Assembly: GCF_019396345.1 (NCBI RefSeq)
Contig: NZ_JAHKRM010000030.1
Location: 62,001 to 126,000 of the forward strand
Source: Nonomuraea guangzhouensis
GTDB lineage: Bacteria; Actinomycetota; Actinomycetes; Streptosporangiales; Streptosporangiaceae
Direction: 5' to 3'
DNA: 64,000 bases
Both the position numbers and the translations under genes were made by a program. The notes beneath the pieces were generated by a model that was not told the origin of the DNA, did no database searches, and saw nothing but the letters and a program-made list of their open reading frames with translations. Of this stretch, positions 34,550 to 42,534 are shown in pieces. Positions within the stretch are counted from its first letter, which is position 1. Each line of letters starts with the position of its first letter.

Positions 34550-34693
34550 TCACTGGGTCTTGTGGGTCTCCGTGACCATCGGCGTGTCCGGCCCGCCGTC
34601 GGCGGCCTGGGCCACCGCCGCTGCCCCGCACACCGTCACCACCGCGAACAACACGGCCCCGATCATCGCCGCCACTCTCGTTCTGCCTCGCAT
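34550..34693 (-). CDS. Short secreted peptide (47 aa)
   Basis: This ORF was found by reading the minus strand. GAAGGAGAG precedes the ATG at 34693. The product is a signal peptide (MRGRTRVAAMIGAVLFAVVT, then VCGAAAVAQA) with a predicted cut after AQA or ADG, leaving only about 17 residues (ADGGPDTPMVTETHKTQ). It is the last gene of the peptide-export cluster before the terminator, 98 bp after the S26 gene. It may be a small secreted product or a remnant; no family is recognised. Confidence 0.55.
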   Translation of the reverse strand: MRGRTRVAAMIGAVLFAVVTVCGAAAVAQAADGGPDTPMVTETHKTQ

Positions 34694-34791
34694 CGCGACT
34701 CTCCTTCGCACTCGATGGGATGTCTCCATCTTGGAGATCGCGTATGTCGTGCTCCTGGCGGCGCGATGTCGTCACGCCGACCGGTGCGCCG

Positions 34792-35061
34792 TCACCGCGG
34801 GCTCAGGCGCCGTACCACCACCCCGACGGGGATCGCCACCGCCCGCTTCAGCAGCCACGCGCCGTCCTCGGAGACGCCGGTGACCACCACGACCTGCCCG
34901 CGCCGCAGCTTGCCCGCGGTCGTACGGCGCAGCAGCACCCGCTCACCCTGCCGGTAGGTCGGCCGCATGCTCGGCCCCCGCACCAGGACCACCACATAGC
35001 CGGTGCGCAACCACCACAGCACCCCCACCACGACGATGGCCGGGACCGCCCACCCGATCAT
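34792..35061 (-). CDS. Miniature S26-family signal peptidase
   Basis: This is an 89-residue protein, about half the usual length of a type I signal peptidase. One N-terminal membrane segment (VPAIVVVGVLWWLRTGYVVVLV) is followed by the catalytic Ser31 in RGPSMRPTYRQGERVLL and the catalytic Lys72 in WLLKRAVAIPV. The sequence then goes straight to GVVVRRL, which in normal family members is the extreme C-terminus, so the region with the GD(N) box seems deleted. The ATG overlaps the ABC exporter stop (ATGA). It may process the small secreted peptides of this cluster or be a decayed copy. Confidence 0.75.
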   Translation of the reverse strand: MIGWAVPAIVVVGVLWWLRTGYVVVLVRGPSMRPTYRQGERVLLRRTTAGKLRRGQVVVVTGVSEDGAWLLKRAVAIPVGVVVRRLSPR

Positions 35062-36851
35062 CCCGACCGCGCCATCGCGTAGCCCTCGGCCTGCAACGTG
35101 AACAGCCGCGCGTACGTGCCGCCCGCCGCCAGCAGGTCGGCGTGACTCCCCCGCTCCACGATCACCCCGTCCACCAGTACCGCGATCAGGTCCGCCGCCC
35201 GCACCGCACCCAGCCGATGCGAGATCAGCACGCCCGTACGGCCCGCCCGGATCTGCCGCAAGCGCGTGTGCAGGTCGTACTCGGCCTCGGCGTCCAGCCC
35301 CGCGCTCGGCTCGTCCAGGATCATCAGATCCCGGTCCTCACGCAGGAACGCCCTGGCCAGCGCGAGGCGCTGCCACTGCCCGCCCGACAGTGTCACCCCG
35401 CCACCCGGGTCGTCGGGATCCTGGTGGAACATCCGGGTCAGCAACGTGTCGTAGCCGTGCGGCAGGGCCTCGACCATCTCGTGCACCCCGGCGTGCCCGG
35501 CCGCCGTCTCGATCCGCCGCTGATCACCGAGGGACACCAGATCGCCCACCGCGATGTTGTCCGCGGCGCTGAAGTCGTAGGCCATGAAGTCCTGGAACAC
35601 CGCTCCGATCCGCTCGCGAAGCCGCCCCACCTCCACGTCGCGCAGGTCCACCCCATCCCACAAGATCGCACCGCGGGTCGGGTCGTAGAACCGGCACAGC
35701 AGCTTGACCAGCGTGCTCTTGCCGCAGCCGTTGTGGCCGACCAGAGCCACCGCCTCGCCGTACGGGATGAACAGGTTGAGCCCCCGCAACACCCACGGAT
35801 GCACCGGGCTGTAACGGAACCACACGTCACGCAGCTCGATGCCGCGCCGCAGCACGGGCAGCGCGGCGGCGGGCGCGGCGGCCGGCAGATCCGGATCCGC
35901 CTCGATCACGTCGACATAATGGCCGAACATCAGCAGTTGCTGATGCGCGCCCGCCGCCGTGCTCACCAGCCCCGCGACCGCCGACTGCACGCCGGCCGCC
36001 GCGGCCGCGAACATCGACACGTCTCCCACGCTCAGCCTGCCCTGGCCCGCGCTGACGAGCACCCAGATCAGGCCGCCACCGGAGATCGCCGCCGACAGCA
36101 GCGACAGTCCCGCCTGCGCCGACAGCTCCCGCCGCTCCAGCCGCCGCTTGGCCGCCGTCGACGTGCGCAGCTCGTCGATCATCCGGCCGCGCAGGAACGA
36201 GCCGATGCCCAGCAGCCGGATCTCCTTGGCGGCGTTCACCGTCGACAGCAGTTGCCCGTAGAAGAACTCTCGCCGCTCCACCGGGCCGATCTTCCACATC
36301 ACATCGGCCCGCCGCCGCGACAGCCGCAGCTCCACCATCAGCGCGGGTACGGCCGCGACGACCACCACGCCGGTGAACACCGGGGTGAGCACCGCCAACG
36401 ACACCACGAACCCCACCAAGGTGACCATGCCGCGCGCCAGCCCGAAACACGAGTCGACCATCAGCTGCAGAGCCCGCGCGCTCTCCTGAGCGAACCTCAG
36501 CCGGTCCAGGAAGGCCGGGTCCTCGAAGCGCGCCAGCCCGTCGAGCCGCTCCACCGACGCGAACAGCTCGTCCTTGGCCACCAGCGTCGTCCTGCGGCTC
36601 ACCTCCCCGCGCAGGTACTGGCTGCCCTGCAGGCTGACCGAGGTGAACAGGCCCGCCACCGCCAACCCCACCGCCAGCCCCAGCAGCACCCCCGGCGGCC
36701 CCGGAGCGGCCACCCGGTCCAGCGCCAGCTTGGTCAGCCACGCCACCACGATCGGCACCAGACCGGCGACCAACGTCACCGCCAGATAGCCCAGCACCGG
36801 CACCGGTGCCGCCCGCCACACCAGCCGGGCCGCGACCAGCGCCTGCCTCAC
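35058..36851 (-). CDS. ABC exporter, fused permease-ATPase, peptide type
   Basis: This is a 597-residue protein with a GTG start overlapping the thioredoxin stop (GTGA). Residues about 1-310 form six membrane helices. The ATPase part has Walker A GHNGCGKSTLVKLL, Q-loop VFQDFMAYDF, signature LSGGQWQRLALARAF and Walker B DLMILDEPSAGLD. There is no N-terminal C39 peptidase domain, so leader removal would need another protease. It is the only exporter near the lanthipeptide genes and may also serve them, but its operon partners point to the small secreted peptides at 37.5-38.3 kb. Confidence 0.9.
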   Translation of the reverse strand: MRQALVAARLVWRAAPVPVLGYLAVTLVAGLVPIVVAWLTKLALDRVAAPGPPGVLLGLAVGLAVAGLFTSVSLQGSQYLRGEVSRRTTLVAKDELFASVERLDGLARFEDPAFLDRLRFAQESARALQLMVDSCFGLARGMVTLVGFVVSLAVLTPVFTGVVVVAAVPALMVELRLSRRRADVMWKIGPVERREFFYGQLLSTVNAAKEIRLLGIGSFLRGRMIDELRTSTAAKRRLERRELSAQAGLSLLSAAISGGGLIWVLVSAGQGRLSVGDVSMFAAAAAGVQSAVAGLVSTAAGAHQQLLMFGHYVDVIEADPDLPAAAPAAALPVLRRGIELRDVWFRYSPVHPWVLRGLNLFIPYGEAVALVGHNGCGKSTLVKLLCRFYDPTRGAILWDGVDLRDVEVGRLRERIGAVFQDFMAYDFSAADNIAVGDLVSLGDQRRIETAAGHAGVHEMVEALPHGYDTLLTRMFHQDPDDPGGGVTLSGGQWQRLALARAFLREDRDLMILDEPSAGLDAEAEYDLHTRLRQIRAGRTGVLISHRLGAVRAADLIAVLVDGVIVERGSHADLLAAGGTYARLFTLQAEGYAMARSG

Positions 36852-37360
36852 GACCGGCTCGGCGCGGGCAGGGCCGCCACGTTCACCGACGAGGCGGTGA
36901 CCACCCCGCCCGCCACCTGGCAGAACGACGGATAACCCCGTACCCCGAACGCGTCGTTGGCCGCCTTGGCCTGCGGCTCCAGCACGATGTCGGCGACCCC
37001 CGCCAACGGCTCGACGAGCCGAGCCGCCTCGGCCTCCGGCCCGGACACGACCGCCACGATCCGCTCCCCGTGATGCTCACGCGCCCGCTCCAGCAGCCGC
37101 GGAACCTGCGGGCCGCACCCCGCGCAGCCGGCGCTCAGGAACGCCACCAGCGTCCCCTCGCCCAGCGACTCCCGCGACAGGATCCGCCCGTCCCGCGCCG
37201 CCACCTCGAACGCCCCCACCTCCGCCCCCGGAACCGGCAGACCGACCGGCGACGACGTCCCCTGCCCTTCCTTCAGCCGCCGGATGACGCCGAACGTCAA
37301 CAGCAGATTCACCACGCACAGCACCCCTAACAGGGCCACCGCGACCGCGAGCATGCTCAT
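36848..37360 (-). CDS. Membrane-anchored thioredoxin-like protein (TlpA/MauD type)
   Basis: This is a 170-residue protein. AAGGAGG lies 6 nt before the ATG at 37360, so that start is chosen over the ATG two codons upstream. A hydrophobic N-terminal anchor (MLAVAVALLGVLCVVNLLLT) is followed by a linker and a redoxin domain with LVAFLSAGCAGCGPQVPRLL, the redox pair being Cys79-Cys82. The cis-Pro is in GYPSFCQV. MauD-type proteins of this design make or isomerise disulfides in exported Cys-rich proteins. Here it is coupled to an exporter and lies next to an eight-Cys secreted peptide, so disulfide formation in that peptide is a reasonable inference. Confidence 0.85.
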   Translation of the reverse strand: MSMLAVAVALLGVLCVVNLLLTFGVIRRLKEGQGTSSPVGLPVPGAEVGAFEVAARDGRILSRESLGEGTLVAFLSAGCAGCGPQVPRLLERAREHHGERIVAVVSGPEAEAARLVEPLAGVADIVLEPQAKAANDAFGVRGYPSFCQVAGGVVTASSVNVAALPAPSRS

Positions 37361-37439
37361 CACCATCCTCCTTACGCGACTATGGAATCCTGGCGGGCCG
37401 CGCTGTCGTGACCCTGTCGGCCCGCTGACGCGGCCATGA

Positions 37440-37480
37440 GAGAAAACCCAGGTCGGTGAGAAGACTCCCGGCCTGGGTTT
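37440..37480 (-). terminator. Rho-independent terminator with T-tract
   Basis: AAACCCAGG (37444-37452) pairs with CCTGGGTTT (37472-37480). On the minus strand the stem is followed by TTTTCT, an intrinsic terminator. It sits after the secreted-peptide genes and before the thioredoxin gene, so peptides and export machinery may be made at different levels. Confidence 0.75.
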
Positions 37481-37501
37481 CCTGTGAATGGGCGTCCGTG
37501 G

Positions 37502-37750
37502 CTACGGCACCTTCCACCAGAAGTAGTAGTAGTGCGCCACATTCGAATAGAGACAGTTTCCGGTCGGCGGGTCGGTCTCGTACCGTGTTCGGGTGACCGC
37601 GAGGTCGATATCGCAGAGAAATTCGACATTGTAGGTGGCGAAACGCCACTCCTCGGCCTTGACCCCCGCGTCGGCGTTCGCGACCGCGGGCATCATGGCT
37701 CCGAGCCCCAGCGCGGCGACGAGAACCGCCGATCGGGCTGACTTGCGCAT
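37502..37750 (-). CDS. Small secreted protein (82 aa), two cysteines
   Basis: The ATG at 37750 follows GGAGGACGTA. A signal peptide (MRKSARSAVLVAALGLGAMM) ends at about VANADA. The mature part of about 50 residues is aromatic-rich with Cys in FLCDIDL and GNCLYS and ends AHYYYFWWKVP. It would be exported and could carry one disulfide. It lies just upstream of the terminator in the run of small secreted peptide genes. Family unknown. Confidence 0.7.
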   Translation of the reverse strand: MRKSARSAVLVAALGLGAMMPAVANADAGVKAEEWRFATYNVEFLCDIDLAVTRTRYETDPPTGNCLYSNVAHYYYFWWKVP

Positions 37751-37785
37751 TACGTCCTCCACGTGTTTTCGCGACGACGAGAAGC

Positions 37786-37896
37786 TCAGGCGCAGTTGCG
37801 CACCTCCCAGTCGCCCGGCGAGACCGGGATGAACAATGCGGCCGCCGCGGCTGTCGCGGCGAGCTTGCCCGCCCAGCGTTTTGTCAGTGCTGACAT
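37786..37896 (-). CDS. Tiny ORF: signal-like peptide with short tail (36 aa)
   Basis: This is a 36-codon ORF with AGGAG about 10 nt before the ATG at 37896. It reads MSALTKRWAGKLAATAAAAA followed by LFIPVSPGDWEVRNCA. It resembles a signal peptide joined to a very short mature part whose ending (DW-x-VR-x-C) resembles the end of its upstream neighbour (DWNWTIRAC). It may be a real minimal peptide or a shrunken paralogue. Conservation in other genomes would decide. Confidence 0.45.
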   Translation of the reverse strand: MSALTKRWAGKLAATAAAAALFIPVSPGDWEVRNCA

Positions 37897-37909
37897 GATC
37901 GTGCTGCTC

Positions 37910-38111
37910 CTAGCAGGCCCTGATGGTCCAGTTCCAGTCGTCAGCAGGGTAGGTGTACGTCTGGTAGCCGCCCGGCAGAACGTAGTTACAGGACGTGTCC
38001 GCGTACGCCGCAGAATCCTGGGTCGGCCGGCTTCGACGCATGGGCCGATTGCGTGGGGAGCGCCATGGTGGCCGCGCACACCAGCAGAGCGGCTGTTGCG
38101 ATGATTTTCAT
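37910..38111 (-). pseudogene. Secreted-peptide gene with apparent frameshift
   Basis: A strong GGAGGAACG ribosome binding site and the ATG at 38111 start a perfect signal peptide (MKIIATAALLVCAATMALPT, then QSAHA), but this frame stops at 37986. The +1-shifted frame continues without stop to 37910 and ends with a plausible mature part (YADTSCNYVLPGGYQTYTYP then ADDWNWTIRAC). Joining the two gives a secreted peptide of about 66 residues with two Cys. It is either a sequencing error, a recent frameshift or programmed frameshifting. The shifted frame alone could start at an ATG at 38041, but would lack a signal. Confidence 0.55.
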
Positions 38112-38130
38112 CGTTCCTCCGTCGGCGCGT

Positions 38131-38325
38131 TCAGCAGCAGTTGGTGCACACGCCGAACCAGTTGTTGCAGCGAACGCCGTCCCTGGTCAGGCAGCAGGTC
38201 CGGTGATAATAGACCGACCCTTGCGAGTCCCGGTCGCACCAATAGTCCTCCCAGCACTCGATGGCGTGCGCCTGAGCCTTGGGCAGGAAAACACCGAGCA
38301 TTCCGTCGATCAGTTTCTTGACCAC
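38131..38325 (-). CDS. Cys-rich secreted peptide (64 aa, eight cysteines)
   Basis: The GTG at 38325 follows GAGGGGAGAA. The N-terminus (MVKKLIDGMLGVFLPKAQAHA) looks like a short secretion signal or leader ending in AHA. The remaining 43 residues contain eight Cys: IEC, YWC, TCC, VRC, GVC and a terminal NCC, with Trp/Tyr in between. The middle (YYHRTCC...GVRC) distantly recalls the Cys pattern of methylamine dehydrogenase light chains, which also need a MauD-type thioredoxin; this is a pattern comparison only. It is the first gene of the peptide-export cluster and is divergent from the AfsR-like regulator. Confidence 0.75.
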   Translation of the reverse strand: MVKKLIDGMLGVFLPKAQAHAIECWEDYWCDRDSQGSVYYHRTCCLTRDGVRCNNWFGVCTNCC

Positions 38326-38369
38326 CGCTTCTCCCCTCTTCGGTTGATGTACGCACTCTGCCGTATTCG

Positions 38370-38432
38370 GCTGTCGCGTCCCTGACCTCGTGCTGACTCG
38401 GCGGCCGGATCACGGCTGTCGCGCCGCTGTCG
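38370..38432. promoter_or_regulatory. GCTGTCG repeats, candidate SARP operator
   Basis: GCTGTCG occurs at 38370-38376, 38415-38421 and 38426-38432. The last two are exactly 11 bp apart, the SARP direct-repeat spacing. They lie in the 252-bp gap between the divergent Cys-rich peptide gene and the AfsR-like regulator. I see no clear -10 at the standard distance, so the assignment is tentative. Confidence 0.4.
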
Positions 38433-38577
38433 TCATGCCCATGGCTCCTACCTGGCCGTCTTCGGCCGAAAGGATCCCGACGGATCGGCAGCACGATGGG
38501 GCTGAAAGTGAAATGTGAGTGGGACGTGAGAACTGATCGTTACGCTCGAGAACCACCGCTGTGACGTCAGGATCATT

Positions 38578-41500
38578 GTGGATACAGAACCAGAACCGCT
38601 CTTCCATTTCGGCGTGCTGGGCACACTGGAGATCTCGCGTGCCGGCCGGCCGATTTCCCTTCCAGCAGCCAAACAACGAGGCGTTCTGGCCACCCTCCTC
38701 CTGCAGGCCAACCAGAAGGTGTCGCACGACCAGCTGATCGAGCGGATCTGGGACGGCACCCCGCCGAACGACGCCCGCGGCGCGCTGCACACGCATGTCG
38801 CGCGGCTACGGCGCGCGCTGGGCGACGGCCACCATGACGCCCGCCGCCTGATCCATACCTTCAACGACAGTTACGTCATCAACCTCGCGCCGAGCAGCCT
38901 CGATCTGTCGACATTTCGGGATCTGACCGTGCGGGCCGCCGCCACCCAGGACGCCACCGGTAAGGCCGATCTTCTCCGGCAGGCGCTGGCGCTGTGGCGG
39001 GGCCCCGTGCTGGCCGACGTCCCGTCGGAGTCGCTGCACCGCGAAGAGGTGCCCTGGGTCATGGAGGAACGGCTCCGGGCCATCGAACGGTGGTTTCAGC
39101 TCGGCCTTCAGCTCGCCCGCCACGACGAGACGATCGTCACTCTGAAGGAGGCGACGGCGGACCATCCCTACCATGAGCGGCTGTGGGCCCAGTTGATGAT
39201 CGCGCTCCACAAGGCCGGCCGCCGGGCGGAAGCGCTGGAGGCCTACCGGACCATCGACACCCTGCTGCGGAAAGAGTTCGGCATCGACCCGACTCAGGAG
39301 CTGGTCCGGGTCCACTCCGCCATTCTGAACGACGATCCCGAACCCGCCCGGATCCTTGACGAGACGCAACCGGGGCTAGTGACGCCTTCTCGGCAGGTGC
39401 TCCCGCCCGACACCGGCGAGGAGCCGGATTCAGAAGTCAGCGACGGCGTCCCTCAGCAGCTTCCGTCCGGCATCGCCTATTTCACCGGGCGGGACAAGGA
39501 GCTGAAAGCCCTCGACGGTCTCCTCGTGGGCGACGGCCACGAGACGTCGCCGCCCATCGTGATCGCCACGATCAGCGGCATGGGCGGCGTGGGCAAGACG
39601 ACGCTGGCCGTGCACTGGGCCCATCGGGTGATGGACCGGTTTCCGGATGGGCTCCTCTACCTCGATCTGCGCGGCTTCGGGCCGGGCGGGCACGTCGACC
39701 CCGGCACAGCGCTCGAACTGCTCCTCCACACACTGGACGTGCCGGCCGAGCGGATCCCCGCGCGAACGGACGCCCGCTCGGCGATGCTGCGCAGCGTGCT
39801 GGCCGGACGCCGGGTGCTGATGCTGCTCGACAACGCCCGCGACTCGGCGCAGGTGCGGCCGTTGCTGCCGGGCTCGCATGCCGTCGTGCTGGTCACCAGC
39901 CGCAGTCAGCTGCGCGGACTGGCCGTCCGCGAAGGGGCGCACCGCGTCCCGCTCGAACAGTTCTCCCCCGCCGAATCGACCGCCCTGCTGACCAGGATCC
40001 TCGGCCCCGAACGGATCAGCGCCCAGGCGCGGGCCGCCGAGGAGCTGGCCCGGTCGTGTGTTCACCTGCCGCTGGCTCTGACGATCGCCGCCGAGCATGC
40101 CACCTGCCGGCCGGGCTGCTCGCTGAAGGACCTGGCCGACGAGGTACGCGACCAGCGGACCGCCCTGGACACGCTCGACACCGCCGACGACCATGAGGCC
40201 AGCCTCCGGGCGGTGTTCTCCTGGTCGTACCGGGCGCTGGAACCGTCGGCCGCGCGCATGTTCCGCCTGCTGAGCCTGCACCCGGGCGCCGACGTCAGCC
40301 CGCCCGAAGCGGCGGCGCTGGCCGGCGTCACCATCCCCGAGGCCCGGCGGCTGCTCGAACTCCTCACCGATCGCTCTCTGCTGGAGCGGACCATCCGTGA
40401 TCGGCACCGGTTCCACGACCTGCTCCACGCCTACGCCATCGAGCAGTCCCACCAGGAGGACAGCGAAACCGAACGGACGACCGCGGTCCGCCGCGCCCTG
40501 GACTGGTATCTCCATACCGCCGATCGCGCCGCCGACCTCCTCGAACCCACCAGGAGACGCTTCCCCCTGACGATCACCCATGTGCCCGCCGACCCGCCCG
40601 TCCTGGCCGGCCCCGCGGACGCGATGGCGTGGCTGGACGAGCAGCGGGCCAACCTCATCGCGGCGATCACGCTGTCGGCCGAGCACGGATGGCACGCCCT
40701 CACCTGGCGGCTTCCCCATGTCCTGTGGCGGTTCTTCTTCGTCCGCGGGCATGTCAGGGACTGGATCGACACGCATCTCCTGGCCCTCGACGCGGCGCGG
40801 AACGCCGGCGACCCTCGCGCGCTGGCCGAGACGACGAAGAATCTCGGCTTCGCGTACTGGCGATCCGGGCACCTGTCCGAAGCGCTCACGTATCACCACC
40901 GGGCGCTCGTCCTGGACCAGGAGAGCGGCGACCGCTGGGGCGAGGCCAAGACGCGGAACCATCTGGGGTTCATCTATGACCGCTCGGGCCGATTCGCCGA
41001 GGCGCTCGACCAGCAGCACCGCTCTCTCACCCTCTATGAGCAGGAGGGCGACCGGTGCGGCCAGGGCCGCGCCCTCATCGGCATCGGCAACGCCTACCGC
41101 CAGCTCGACCAGCACGCGGCCAGTGTGCCCCCGCTGAAAAGGGCTCTCGCCATCACCCGGGAGATCGGCGATCGCTGGGGCGAAAGCCTCGCGCTCATCG
41201 CCATCGGCTTCACCTACCTCGCCACCGGCCGCCACCCCGAAACCACCGACCACCTCCACCAAGCCCTCACCATCACCCGCGAGATCGGCGATCGCTGGGG
41301 CGAAAGCCTCGCGCTCATCGCCATCGGCTTCACCTACCTCGCCACCGGCCGCCACCCCGAAACCACCGACCACCTCCACCAAGCCCTCACCATCACCCGC
41401 GAGACCGGTGACCGCTGGGGCGAAAGCCTGGCACTCATCGCCATCGGCTTCACCTACCTCGCCACCGGCCGCCACCCCGAAACCACCGACCACCTCCACC

Positions 41501-41661
41501 AAGCCCTCACCATCACCCGCGAGATCAACGGCGTGGGCGACGACGGCCTGCTCGAAGAGGCACACTTCGTCCCCGTCCATGGCCGCGAAGCCGTCATCTC
41601 CGCCCTGCGCCTGCACACCCGGCTGCAGCTCGCGCCGGCGCGGGCCCTTCCCGAGCCGTAG
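38578..41661 (+). CDS. AfsR-like regulator (SARP, NB-ARC, TPR)
   Basis: This is a 1027-residue protein with a GTG start. Residues about 8-100 are the SARP winged helix (FHFGVLGTLEISRAGRPISL), about 110-255 the BTAD, and about 320-600 an NB-ARC ATPase with P-loop GMGGVGKTTLAVHWA near 336 and LLYLDLRGFG. From about 740 TPR repeats follow. Three consecutive 40-residue TPR units (from 861) are almost identical at DNA level. Large SARPs of this kind are switched by nucleotide and ligand binding. It is divergent from the Cys-rich peptide cluster and is the obvious candidate to activate it, and perhaps the lanthipeptide genes. Confidence 0.92.
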   Translation: MDTEPEPLFHFGVLGTLEISRAGRPISLPAAKQRGVLATLLLQANQKVSHDQLIERIWDGTPPNDARGALHTHVARLRRALGDGHHDARRLIHTFNDSYVINLAPSSLDLSTFRDLTVRAAATQDATGKADLLRQALALWRGPVLADVPSESLHREEVPWVMEERLRAIERWFQLGLQLARHDETIVTLKEATADHPYHERLWAQLMIALHKAGRRAEALEAYRTIDTLLRKEFGIDPTQELVRVHSAILNDDPEPARILDETQPGLVTPSRQVLPPDTGEEPDSEVSDGVPQQLPSGIAYFTGRDKELKALDGLLVGDGHETSPPIVIATISGMGGVGKTTLAVHWAHRVMDRFPDGLLYLDLRGFGPGGHVDPGTALELLLHTLDVPAERIPARTDARSAMLRSVLAGRRVLMLLDNARDSAQVRPLLPGSHAVVLVTSRSQLRGLAVREGAHRVPLEQFSPAESTALLTRILGPERISAQARAAEELARSCVHLPLALTIAAEHATCRPGCSLKDLADEVRDQRTALDTLDTADDHEASLRAVFSWSYRALEPSAARMFRLLSLHPGADVSPPEAAALAGVTIPEARRLLELLTDRSLLERTIRDRHRFHDLLHAYAIEQSHQEDSETERTTAVRRALDWYLHTADRAADLLEPTRRRFPLTITHVPADPPVLAGPADAMAWLDEQRANLIAAITLSAEHGWHALTWRLPHVLWRFFFVRGHVRDWIDTHLLALDAARNAGDPRALAETTKNLGFAYWRSGHLSEALTYHHRALVLDQESGDRWGEAKTRNHLGFIYDRSGRFAEALDQQHRSLTLYEQEGDRCGQGRALIGIGNAYRQLDQHAASVPPLKRALAITREIGDRWGESLALIAIGFTYLATGRHPETTDHLHQALTITREIGDRWGESLALIAIGFTYLATGRHPETTDHLHQALTITRETGDRWGESLALIAIGFTYLATGRHPETTDHLHQALTITREINGVGDDGLLEEAHFVPVHGREAVISALRLHTRLQLAPARALPEP
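41161..41520 (+). repeat. 120-bp tandem repeat encoding TPR units, three copies
   Basis: 41161-41280 and 41281-41400 are identical over all 120 bases. 41401-41520 differs at a handful of positions in its first half only. Each unit encodes one 40-residue TPR. Identity at synonymous sites means very recent duplication or ongoing gene conversion. Confidence 0.95.
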
Positions 41662-41668
41662 GGCTCGG
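41651..41668 (+). terminator. Short terminator hairpin over the stop of the AfsR-like gene
   Basis: CCGAGCC (41651-41657) pairs with GGCTCGG (41662-41668), with the TAG stop codon (41659-41661) in the loop. The stem is short, so it may be a weak terminator. Confidence 0.45.
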
Positions 41669-41769
41669 CGACGAAGAATCCTCGCCTCTTGGTGGGCCGG
41701 CACGAATCCGGCCGCCCTCACTGTGGCGTACGGTCGCGGGTGACATCGACGACTCGGAGGGCCGGCAGG

Positions 41770-42534
41770 TTGATCGCGGTCAGGGAACTACAGAAGATCG
41801 CGGAGTTCGAGGAACTGTTCGCGCTGTTCGACGGCATCTGGCGGTTCGACCAAGGCGGGCAGCCGATCACGGTCGAGCTGATGCGGGCGCTGTCGCACGC
41901 GGGCGGCTACGTCGCGGGCGCCTTCGACGGCGACCGGCTGGCCGGCGGGTCCGTCGGGTTCCTGGCGGCGGGCAACGCGCTGCACTCCCACATCACCGGC
42001 GCGTCCGCCGGACGCGGGATCGGGTTCGAGCTCAAGCTGCACCAGCGCCGGTGGGCGCTGGAGCGCGGGCTGGACCGGGTCACCTGGACCTACGATCCGC
42101 TGGTGCGCCGCAACGCCCATTTCAACCTGGCCAAGCTGGGTGCCCGGCCGCACGAGTACCTGCCCGGCTTCTACGGCATCATGGGGGACGAGATCAACCA
42201 GGGCGACGAGTCCGACCGGATGCTGGCCATCTGGGAGCTGTCCGCGCCGCATGTCGAGGCGCTGGCCAGGCGGCAGCCGCAGCCCGTCCACGTGCCGCGG
42301 GACGCGGTGGTCGGCCTGGCCGACGACGGAGGCCGGCCCGTGCCGGGCCGTACGGACGCCGCGGTCGTGCTGGTGGCCGTGCCCGCGGACATCGAGGGGT
42401 TGCGCCGGGCCGACCCGGGAACGGCCAAGGCATGGCGTCATGCCGTACGGGACGTCCTGGGCGGTCTGATCGCCGAAGGCGGTGTCGTCACCGGGTTTCA
42501 CCAGAAGTCCTCTTATGTAGTGGAGACAGCATGA
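41770..42534 (+). CDS. GNAT-like acyltransferase of the racemase-associated type
   Basis: This is a 254-residue protein. The TTG at 41770, preceded by GGAGGG, is preferred. GAFDGDRLAGGSVGF, GIGFELKLHQRRWALERG (acyl-CoA binding helix) and VTWTYDPLVRRNAHFNLAKLGA match the predicted N-acyltransferases that accompany N-succinylamino acid racemases (COG3375 as I recall it). In that pathway the enzyme N-succinylates D-amino acids, the racemase inverts them and a hydrolase releases L-amino acids. Its stop overlaps the racemase start by ATGA, which strongly supports the pairing. Confidence 0.8.
   Translation: MIAVRELQKIAEFEELFALFDGIWRFDQGGQPITVELMRALSHAGGYVAGAFDGDRLAGGSVGFLAAGNALHSHITGASAGRGIGFELKLHQRRWALERGLDRVTWTYDPLVRRNAHFNLAKLGARPHEYLPGFYGIMGDEINQGDESDRMLAIWELSAPHVEALARRQPQPVHVPRDAVVGLADDGGRPVPGRTDAAVVLVAVPADIEGLRRADPGTAKAWRHAVRDVLGGLIAEGGVVTGFHQKSSYVVETA

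Noticed and set aside
34562..34957. Plus-strand ORFs of about 110-130 codons opposite the S26 region
   Set aside because: They lack ribosome binding sites and domain features and overlap minus-strand genes with clear signals and motifs.
41161..41520. CRISPR-like array of direct repeats
   Set aside because: The units are 120 bp, contiguous without spacers, in frame and encode TPR motifs.
39430..41721. A 763-codon open frame antisense to the AfsR-like gene
   Set aside because: It arises from high third-position GC opposite the real gene, and its repeats mirror the TPR repeats. No ribosome binding site or domain.
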